From an uncultured Clostridium sp. (lineage in GTDB: Bacteria > Bacillota > Clostridia > TANB77 > CAG-508), in assembly GCA_900553365.1 (NCBI GenBank), contig USDL01000008.1:1-51861 (forward strand): a DNA stretch of 51,861 nucleotides. Direction: 5' to 3'. The position numbers were made by a program, and so were the translations under genes. The notes under the pieces were generated by a model. That model saw only the letters and a program-made list of their open reading frames with translations. It searched no databases and was not told the DNA's origin. Below are positions 46,538 through 51,861 of the stretch, in pieces. Position 1 is the stretch's first letter. Each line of letters begins with the position of its first letter.

Positions 46538-47719
46538 TTATATTCCTAATTCATCTTCTCTTTCCTTTTCTTGCTCATATTTAATTTGTTTTTCTATATT
46601 GAAGTTATTATGTGTATCCTTCTCAAAATCCCTTATAAGCATATCCTCAGATGAAACAGAGAACTTATCGCATATCCAGTGTATAAATTTACTTACTGTT
46701 GTTTTAAATCTATCAACAACTTTTTCTAAAAAGTTAATTTCCTTTTCTAATTTATTGATTTTTCTTTCGTATGAATATTCCATATTATCAAGCTTAATAT
46801 TATAACCTCTTTTTAATTCTTTAAGTTGCCAATTTAAGTTATAATTTTCATTTAATATAGAATTTCTTTCTTTAACATATTTAGTTGCCTCATTAACTAC
46901 ATTTACTTGTTTTGATAGTTCTTTGTATAAAGATACATTTTCGTCATAAAGTTTTAAAATTAAATCGTTTTGTGGTTTTATAATTTCATTTGTAACTTTT
47001 TCTTTGTTAAGCTTTATCAATTTAATATCATTTATATCTAGAACTTTTGGCAATTCTAATGTTATATTTCTTAATATCTTTTTAGTATTTTCAAAATTTG
47101 TTAGTCTTTTATAATCTTGTATAGTTTCATGCTTTCTTCCAGTTTCTTCAGATGGCAGACCTCTTTCTAATTCAAATCCTTTGGAAGATACATATTCAAA
47201 GTAAGCATTTTGCAACTTTCGATAACTATCTCTACCTTGCCAAAAATCTCTTGCACAAATTTTATCTATTGGATTTCCGTGCTTATCTGTTGTATGAATT
47301 ACTGGTATATATGCTAAATGCATATGTGGAGTACCTTCATCTAAATGAATCACAGCAGATATAATATTTTGTTCTCCTAAGTTTTTAAAATTTGTAATAA
47401 AATTATAACTTTCTTCAAAATATCTTTTTGTCTCTTCTACTCCAATTTTCTCAAAAAACTCTTTATCAGATGTAAATATCATTTCACAAATTATAATATT
47501 ATTACTTCGTATTTGTCCTTTTAAATTGTTTTCTTCTTTTAGTCTGTCAAATTCTTTTATATAATTTAATTCATTTTTCTTTAAATAATAATTTAGGTGT
47601 GTTTTGCTTATATCTATTTCTTTATTTGAATGATTTTTTGCTTTTCTATCATTATGAACACATATACCTTGTGCTTGACTTCTCGTTAATTTTTCGTTTC
47701 TTACAATAGCATAACTCAT
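46538..47719 (-). CDS. mob: MobV-family relaxase (Pre/Mob)
   Basis: 393 residues. The relaxase nicks oriT and pilots the strand during mobilization. N-terminal MSYAIVRNEKLTRSQAQG and HLNYYLKKNELNYIKEFD carry the conserved Asn/Tyr motif I region. Motif III is VIHLDEGTPHMHLAYIPV, with HxDExxPHxH metal ligands. KLQNAYFEYVSSKGFELERG follows, then a long C-terminal coiled coil. Start ATG 47719 after GAAAGGCTTTGTAAGAAT. The likely transfer origin lies just upstream. First gene of the mobilization string. Confidence 0.92.
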   Translation of the reverse strand: MSYAIVRNEKLTRSQAQGICVHNDRKAKNHSNKEIDISKTHLNYYLKKNELNYIKEFDRLKEENNLKGQIRSNNIIICEMIFTSDKEFFEKIGVEETKRYFEESYNFITNFKNLGEQNIISAVIHLDEGTPHMHLAYIPVIHTTDKHGNPIDKICARDFWQGRDSYRKLQNAYFEYVSSKGFELERGLPSEETGRKHETIQDYKRLTNFENTKKILRNITLELPKVLDINDIKLIKLNKEKVTNEIIKPQNDLILKLYDENVSLYKELSKQVNVVNEATKYVKERNSILNENYNLNWQLKELKRGYNIKLDNMEYSYERKINKLEKEINFLEKVVDRFKTTVSKFIHWICDKFSVSSEDMLIRDFEKDTHNNFNIEKQIKYEQEKEREDELGI

Positions 47720-47758
47720 ATTCTTACAAAGCCTTTCTTGCTAAAATAAGTCTACTTG

Positions 47759-47850
47759 TCTAACATACTAGACAAACAAGTTTGTCCGTATGGCAGGGAT
47801 TTACAATCCCCACACCCCTTTTCATAAAAATACATTTCGTATTTTTATGC
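47759..47850. other. Probable oriT region upstream of mob (direct repeat copy 2 and inverted repeats)
   Basis: TCTAACATACTAGACAA (47759-47775) repeats 40611-40627. The palindrome GACAAAC AA GTTTGTC follows directly, then GGCAGGGATTT...CACCCC, similar to copy 1. CATAAAAATAC / GTATTTTTATG forms a further hairpin near 47825-47850. The place, directly upstream of mobV, is where MobV origins lie. The nick site cannot be assigned. Confidence 0.55.
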
Positions 47851-47888
47851 TTTATCCCAAATTTGCTAACTGCAATTTTAGGATAAAA

Positions 47889-47925
47889 AAATAAAGCCCT
47901 AAAACTTAATTTTAAGACTTTATTT
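47889..47925 (-). terminator. Terminator at the element's right end
   Basis: On the minus strand AAATAAAG.. / ..CTTTATTT form a stem of about 16 pairs with two G-T pairs and a 5-nt loop, followed by seven T. It lies just after the orphan 3' end of the recombinase frame. In the excised circle it would be the recombinase terminator; inserted, it ends transcripts from the murA promoter. Confidence 0.65.
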
Positions 47926-47930
47926 TTTAT

Positions 47931-47999
47931 TCATTTAAATTCTTGTATCCACTCATTTATCTTAAACTTGTCCGATGTATCCACCAAATATCGCAATCC
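47931..47999 (-). other. Severed 3' end of the recombinase reading frame (attL side)
   Basis: Starting directly after the CAGG core, the minus strand reads GGA TTG CGA TAT TTG GTG GAT ACA, encoding GLRYLVDTSDKFKINEWIQE and FK before TGA 47933-47931. Joined to the recombinase codons ending AAC AGG at the other end, it is in the same frame, so an excised circle would encode a 567-residue recombinase. The sequence looks coding, but in the inserted state it is out of reach of that gene. Confidence 0.6.
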
Positions 48000-48341
48000 C
48001 CTGGATACGAAAATCTGGCTTTTCTAAATCTTCCTAAAATTGCTCCCGCAAGTATTACTGATGACCTCATTTTTCTCATTAGTTCATCTGGAATTTCTTG
48101 TAATCTTATGTTTTGCGAATCTATAATAATTTTGCTATTTTTCTTGGTAACTTTTGCTCCTAATAGTTGCAATATTTCAAGTGTTGCCCCGAGTATCTTG
48201 TATATTTGGAACATTATATAATGTTGTAGTTTTTCCATTTAATATACTAGCTGCTATTATAGGAAGAGATGCATTTTTTGAGCCAGATATTCTAACTTCT
48301 CCTTCTAGTTTTTTCCCTCCTTCAATTATGTAACCTGCCAT
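48000..48341 (-). CDS. murA: MurA, N-terminal part of the split gene, needing a +1 shift at CGG
   Basis: ATG 48341 follows AAAGGAGGAGTAATA. MAGYIIEGGKKLEGEVRISG, then SKNASLPIIAASILNGKTTT is the MurA start with the conserved Lys-Asn pair. Zero frame reaches NVPNIQDTRGNT and stops. Skipping C at CGG 48191 gives QDTGATLEILQLLGAKV, then DELMRKMRSSVILAGAILGR and ARFSYPG, where the mobile element begins, just before the codon for the catalytic Cys. Inserted, the product is a truncated, inactive fragment. The remainder is at 33503-34412. Confidence 0.88.
48189..48191 (-). other. In-frame CGG, +1 recoding site (murA)
   Basis: Codon 51. Zero frame is GAT ACT CGG GGC AAC ACT TGA. Skipping C gives GAT ACT GGG GCA ACA CTT GAA (D T G A T L E), the conserved TLEILQLLGA start of the next MurA segment. 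Confidence 0.88.
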
Positions 48342-48472
48342 TATTACTCCTCCTTTATTTAGTATATATTATGCAAACTTGAGAAGAAGGGTTAAAACCT
48401 ATGTTTCATATATTTTCTTTGAAATTTTTTGTAAATTTTTAACTTAATTGTATATTTTTGTAATTAAATATG

Positions 48473-48478
48473 CTATAA
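48473..48478 (+). promoter_or_regulatory. -10 element of the gshF-like gene
   Basis: TATAAT at 48473-48478, in TATGCTATAATGTATC, about 55 bases before the start codon. The -35 is poor (TTGTAT-like). The gene is divergent from murA. Confidence 0.5.
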
Positions 48479-48532
48479 TGTATCATTATAAAAAATATCA
48501 TATTTTAACAATAAAAAAAGGATGTGCAAATA

Positions 48533-50671
48533 ATGTTTAAAAATAAGTACTTTGTGGGCATAGAACGTGAAGGCTTAAAATGTACTAAAGATGGCTATTT
48601 AGCCAATACTAAAAACTCAGAAATCTTTAAAAATACTTTTATTGGAACTGATTTTGGAATGTCCCAATTAGAGCTTAGAACTCCTGTTTGCGAAAGTACA
48701 GCAGAGTGTTATGATAAGCTTGAAAACATAACTGACATAGTTATAAATGAACTTGAAAAGGAAAATAAATTATTATGGCCTTATTCAATGCCATGTATTT
48801 TACCTGATAACAATGATTTTATTAATACAAATGAAAATGAAGAAGAGAAATTATATCATCTAAAACTTTTACAGAAATATAGTAGCCAAATGCTTTATAT
48901 GTCTGGTGTTCATGTAAATTTTTCAATCAATAAACATTTTTACAAAGAAATGAAAAAGCTAAACAAAAAGCTTCCTCACAATATAGATGATGCTTATATG
49001 AAAATTATGCGTGCCTTTGTAAAAAAAGCTTGGATTCTAATATATTTATTTGGAGCAACTCCACTGCAATATGGTAAAGACTCATATTCATGTGCTTATT
49101 CTATTAGAAATAGCTCAAAGCAAGGTTTCAAAAATAATAAATTAATTGAAATTAATTTCCAAGATAAACAAAAATATATTGATAGCATAGAAGATAATAT
49201 TAAAGCTGGTAATATATTAGCAGCAAGAGAATTATATATTCCTATAAGAGCAAAAGGAATGAATAAAAATGAATTAGAGCACTTACGAGATAAAGATATA
49301 AATCATATTGAAATTAGAATTTGCGACCTAAACCCATTTGATAAATGTGCAATTAGCAAAGAACAACTTGATTTTACTATTGCGTTTTTATTCAACTGCT
49401 TAATAGATGAAGATAACTATAGTGCTGATTATAGGTTTGTAGCTGAAAATGGTATTTCCGATTTACAATATGATATAGTAAAAAAAGAAATTCAAAAAAC
49501 ATTACAAGCAAATGAAGAATTTGGACTTGAGTTTGAATCTTCTATTAAAAATGTATTTAAACAATTTAAAGCAAAAGAAACTTATGCTTCAAGAGTTGAG
49601 GATTTAATCAACTCAAAAGGTTATATTTCTGGTTTACTAGAGCTTGCCTCTCAATATAATATTGATGCTGGAAATAATAAATATTTGATAAAATGTAATA
49701 ATAAAAATCTAACAGCCGCAACTGCTGCAATAATTAAAGATGCTTTATGTTATGGAGTTGATTACAAAATTATTAATAATAGAAGTTATGACTGCTTTGT
49801 GGAATTTAACAAAAATGGACATAAAGAATATGTTATTGGAGGAACAAGAACAAATAAAGACAACTTTATATTGCCATACATAACAGATGATAAATACTTT
49901 GCAAAAGATTTAATGCAAAAAAGCGGAATTAATGTTCCAAAAGGCATAATTATAAATAGTAATCAAGATGAACTTGAAAAAGAAAAAATATATTCTAGAT
50001 TCTATAATACTCCATGTGTTGTAAAACCAAGAACAACAAACGGCGGAACTGGCATTACAGTTTTTAGCAATTCCGTTGATAAAAACACTTTAAAAAGAGC
50101 AATAAACCATGCATTCAAGTTTGACCATAATATCATGATTGAAGAATATATAAAAGGAAATGAATACAGATTTATTGTTATTAATGGAAAGTGTATAAAT
50201 GTAGCATTTAGAAGAAGTGCAAGCGTTGTTGGAAACGGTAAAAACACAATTCAAGAATTAATAGAAGCAAAGGATAAAGAACCTTGGCATTTCCTATTAA
50301 GAAATAGAATGAAAATTGATGAACCTTTAAAAATGTTTTTAGCTTATCAAAATTTAAGCTTGGATTATATCCCAAAAGAAGGAGAAAGAATTTATTTAAG
50401 AGAAAATTCAAACTGTTCTACTGGTGGAGAAAGCATAAATGTAACAGACCAAATTCCTTCTAAATTTAAAAAAATTGCAGAAAAAGCAGCAAAAGTTTTT
50501 AAAGCTAAAGTATGCGGAGTTGATATAATTATTAATGACTTAACTAAAGATAACTATGCCATTATAGAAATTAACGATGACCCAGGTTATGACATAAATG
50601 AATGGCCTTATGAAGGTAAAGAAGTAAAAATTGGTTTAGAAATTCTAAAGATGTTAAAACTTGTAAAATAA
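48533..50671 (+). CDS. gshF: Bifunctional glutamate-cysteine ligase / glutathione synthetase (GshF-type)
   Basis: 712 residues from ATG 48533, behind AAAAAAGGATGTGCAAATA; a GTG three codons earlier is less likely. The N-terminal half is a GshA-type ligase: FVGIEREGLKC, GTDFGMSQLELRTPVCES, MLYMSGVHVNFSINKHFYK, HIEIRICDLNPFDKC. The C-terminal half is an ATP-grasp ligase: PCVVKPRTTNGGTGITVF, IMIEEYIKGNEYRFIVINGK, and metal-binding IEINDDPGY. Together these make gamma-Glu-Cys and then add Gly. GshF proteins are about 750 residues, so this one is slightly short. It is followed after 15 bases by a second ATP-grasp gene. Confidence 0.85.
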   Translation: MFKNKYFVGIEREGLKCTKDGYLANTKNSEIFKNTFIGTDFGMSQLELRTPVCESTAECYDKLENITDIVINELEKENKLLWPYSMPCILPDNNDFINTNENEEEKLYHLKLLQKYSSQMLYMSGVHVNFSINKHFYKEMKKLNKKLPHNIDDAYMKIMRAFVKKAWILIYLFGATPLQYGKDSYSCAYSIRNSSKQGFKNNKLIEINFQDKQKYIDSIEDNIKAGNILAARELYIPIRAKGMNKNELEHLRDKDINHIEIRICDLNPFDKCAISKEQLDFTIAFLFNCLIDEDNYSADYRFVAENGISDLQYDIVKKEIQKTLQANEEFGLEFESSIKNVFKQFKAKETYASRVEDLINSKGYISGLLELASQYNIDAGNNKYLIKCNNKNLTAATAAIIKDALCYGVDYKIINNRSYDCFVEFNKNGHKEYVIGGTRTNKDNFILPYITDDKYFAKDLMQKSGINVPKGIIINSNQDELEKEKIYSRFYNTPCVVKPRTTNGGTGITVFSNSVDKNTLKRAINHAFKFDHNIMIEEYIKGNEYRFIVINGKCINVAFRRSASVVGNGKNTIQELIEAKDKEPWHFLLRNRMKIDEPLKMFLAYQNLSLDYIPKEGERIYLRENSNCSTGGESINVTDQIPSKFKKIAEKAAKVFKAKVCGVDIIINDLTKDNYAIIEINDDPGYDINEWPYEGKEVKIGLEILKMLKLVK

Positions 50672-50686
50672 AGGAGATTTAAAAAA

Positions 50687-51694
50687 ATGAATGATGAAGA
50701 ATTAAAAGAAAAATATTTGTTAAAAGGTTATCCAAAGCTTGAAACATCAACAGTTGCTCTAATAAAAGAAGCTATAAAACAAGGCATAAATTATGAAATA
50801 ATTGATGAAGATCGCTCTTTTATTAAATTATACAATAACAATAAAACAGAATATGTAATACAAGCCACTAGAACCAGTAAGGACTCTTATATTTTCCCTT
50901 ATATAGTAAATGATAAAGAGTTTGTAAAACAAATGCTAAGAGATAAAAAAATAACCGTTCCAGACGGAATAGTTCTTGAAAGCAGCATGTCAAGCAAAAA
51001 GAAAGAAAACTTAATTTCAAAATTTGCAAATAAAAGAGTTGTTGTAAAACCAAGAACAACAAACTGCGGAATAGGAATAACAGTTTTCGATAAACCCGCC
51101 ACTTTAGAAGAATTGCAAATTGCTGTAGATTATGCTTTTGAATTTGACAGCAATATATTAATAGAAGATTACGCAGAAGGCCTAGAATATAGATTTGTAG
51201 TTATAAATGGTAAATGCATAAGTGTTGTTCATAGAAGAAGTTCAAGTGTTGTTGGTGATGGTAAAAAAACTATAAAAGAATTAATGGCAGACAAAGACAA
51301 AGAACCTTGGCACTATATTTTAGATAATCCAATGGTTATTGATGAACCCTTAAAATTGTTTTTAAAAAATCAAAACTTAACACTAAATTCAATACCAGAA
51401 AAAGGACAAAGAATCTTTTTAAGAAGAAACTCTAACTGTTCAACAGGCGGTGAAAGTGTTGATGTCACTGACACTATGCCAGAAAGATTTAAAAAAGTAG
51501 CAGAAAAAGCCGCAAAAATATTTAAAGCAAAAATATGTGGAATCGACATCTTAATAAATGACATAAACCGCCCTGAATACTCAATAGTTGAAGTCAACGA
51601 AAACCCAGGAATCTGCATAAACGAATGGCCTTATGAAGGTAAAGGCGAAAGAATTGGACTAGAAATACTTAAATTACTAAAATTTGTTGACTAA
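50687..51694 (+). CDS. ATP-grasp ligase, paralogue of the GshF C-terminal half
   Basis: 335 residues. It matches the second half of the upstream GshF over its whole length: VVVKPRTTNCGIGITVFDKP, ILIEDYAEGLEYRFVVINGK, SSVVGDGKKTIKELMADKDK, RRNSNCSTGGESVDVTD and the Mg-binding VEVNENPGICINEWPYEGKG. The SVVGDGKxTIxEL and NxSTGGxxxDVT motifs also occur in cyanophycin-synthetase-like and GshF ATP-grasp domains. It has AAAGGAG as ribosome site and forms an operon with gshF. It probably ligates a different amino acid onto a gamma-glutamyl peptide (inference). A duplication of the GshB domain is the simplest origin. Confidence 0.8.
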   Translation: MNDEELKEKYLLKGYPKLETSTVALIKEAIKQGINYEIIDEDRSFIKLYNNNKTEYVIQATRTSKDSYIFPYIVNDKEFVKQMLRDKKITVPDGIVLESSMSSKKKENLISKFANKRVVVKPRTTNCGIGITVFDKPATLEELQIAVDYAFEFDSNILIEDYAEGLEYRFVVINGKCISVVHRRSSSVVGDGKKTIKELMADKDKEPWHYILDNPMVIDEPLKLFLKNQNLTLNSIPEKGQRIFLRRNSNCSTGGESVDVTDTMPERFKKVAEKAAKIFKAKICGIDILINDINRPEYSIVEVNENPGICINEWPYEGKGERIGLEILKLLKFVD

Positions 51695-51744
51695 TACTTG
51701 AAAATTGCGCCAGTGCCATTAACATACATTGCCCAAGTTCAAAC

Positions 51745-51806
51745 CTAGCCTCACTCCCAAGCCGACCTAAGGTCCGGTTTGGGAGTGAGGGCAGTTACGA
51801 GGCTAG
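51745..51806. repeat. GC-rich palindromic element at the right edge
   Basis: CTCACTCCCAA (51750-51760) pairs with TTGGGAGTGAG (51779-51789), with more pairing inside (GCCG/CGGT and ACC/GGT), and CTAGCCTC (51745-51752) pairs with GAGGCTAG (51799-51806). A further TCTAGCCT occurs at 51821. The whole 51700-51861 stretch is about half G+C, unlike everything else here. No coding frame is evident. Confidence 0.6.
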
Positions 51807-51861
51807 TTCTCCCACTGCACTCTAGCCTTCCACTTTCGCCCTATCCTACTCTACAACCGCT

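Larger units (their letters stand above)
34413..48003. mobile_element. Integrative mobilizable element inserted in murA
   Basis: About 13.6 kb. The left end is next to the serine recombinase; the right end lies in the 5' part of murA. The shared core is CAGG (minus strand: 34416-34413 and 48003-48000), within a 17-base stretch where 13 positions match. Removing one copy joins murA in frame as YPGGCDIGTRPIDLH and gives 417 codons. Cargo: DUF3800 protein, two-HEPN protein, three small paralogues, HEVVH protein, coiled-coil repeat protein, MobV relaxase, truncated mob, RepA remnant, AlbA_2-type fragment. No conjugation (T4SS) genes, so it is mobilizable, not self-transmissible. No in-frame CGG was found in its genes. 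Confidence 0.88.

Noticed and set aside
47972..47974. CGG in frame with the murA 5' part after the shift at 48191 (CAT CGG ACA)
   Set aside because: It lies beyond the insertion point, in element sequence whose likely native frame (recombinase tail, ACA TCG GAC) does not contain CGG as a codon. Not counted among the ten.

Overview
The window is AT-rich DNA (by eye under one third G+C) with AGGAGG-type ribosome binding sites. It carries classic Bacillota genes: LtaS-like enzyme, FemX-like ligase, CwlD-like amidase, sortase, Tex, Maf, MinC-PBP2-MreD, and the FtsQ-DUF881-DUF881-Sbp division cluster. This points to a low-GC Gram-positive of the class Clostridia, probably an anaerobe (formate-tetrahydrofolate ligase). 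I cannot name a species.

Main observation: ten in-frame CGG codons occur in this window's chromosomal genes, and each one sits exactly where the reading frame must move +1 to keep the protein family intact. The sites are two in the LtaS-like gene, one in femX-like, one in sortase, two in fhs, two in the cwlD-like amidase, one in a YkvI-like gene and one in murA. In every case skipping the C gives a GGN glycine codon, often an invariant one (DAGHGGEDGGA in the amidase, AAGGGY in fhs, HNRG in sortase). CGG out of frame occurs dozens of times harmlessly, and in-frame CGT, CGC and CGA read as ordinary arginine. The corrected proteins have normal lengths (fhs 556 aa, amidase 239 aa, rejoined MurA 416 aa). 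This looks like genome-wide recoding in which CGGN is read as Gly, or CGG triggers a +1 shift. Known parallels are the AGG/CCC +1 shifts of Perkinsus mitochondria and the unassigned CGG of Mycoplasma capricolum.

Layout. 1-11.3 kb: start of a dehydrogenase-like gene, LtaS-like synthase, tex, DUF308 protein, FemX-like ligase, two ATPase-FtsX fusion transporters, maf. 11.4-13.4 kb: a thioester/SpaA-type surface protein and its sortase. 13.6-20.3 kb: unknown protein, fhs, cwlD-like amidase, GGDEF protein, membrane-anchored beta-rich protein, two small unknown genes. 19.6-25.6 kb: minC, mrdA (PBP2), mreD and a wall-anchored subtilase. 25.8-30.7 kb: HExxH protein, DUF3298-like protein, YkvI-like transporter, DUF5711, CvpA. 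30.7-33.4 kb: sbp, two DUF881 genes, ftsQ.

From about 34.41 to 48.00 kb a 13.6-kb mobilizable element is inserted in murA, just before the catalytic-cysteine codon. It carries a large serine recombinase, a DUF3800 protein, a two-HEPN protein, three paralogous small proteins, a MobV relaxase plus a truncated mob copy, a RepA remnant, an AlbA_2-type regulator fragment and an HEVVH protein. The 3' end of the recombinase gene appears to contain attP: in the excised circle the frame would run on 22 codons into the other end of the element, so integration swaps the recombinase C-terminus.

48.3-51.7 kb: the murA 5' part, a bifunctional GshF-type glutathione synthetase, and a second ATP-grasp ligase resembling its C-terminal half. 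The last 150 bases are unusually GC-rich and strongly palindromic. I saw no tRNA, rRNA or CRISPR array.
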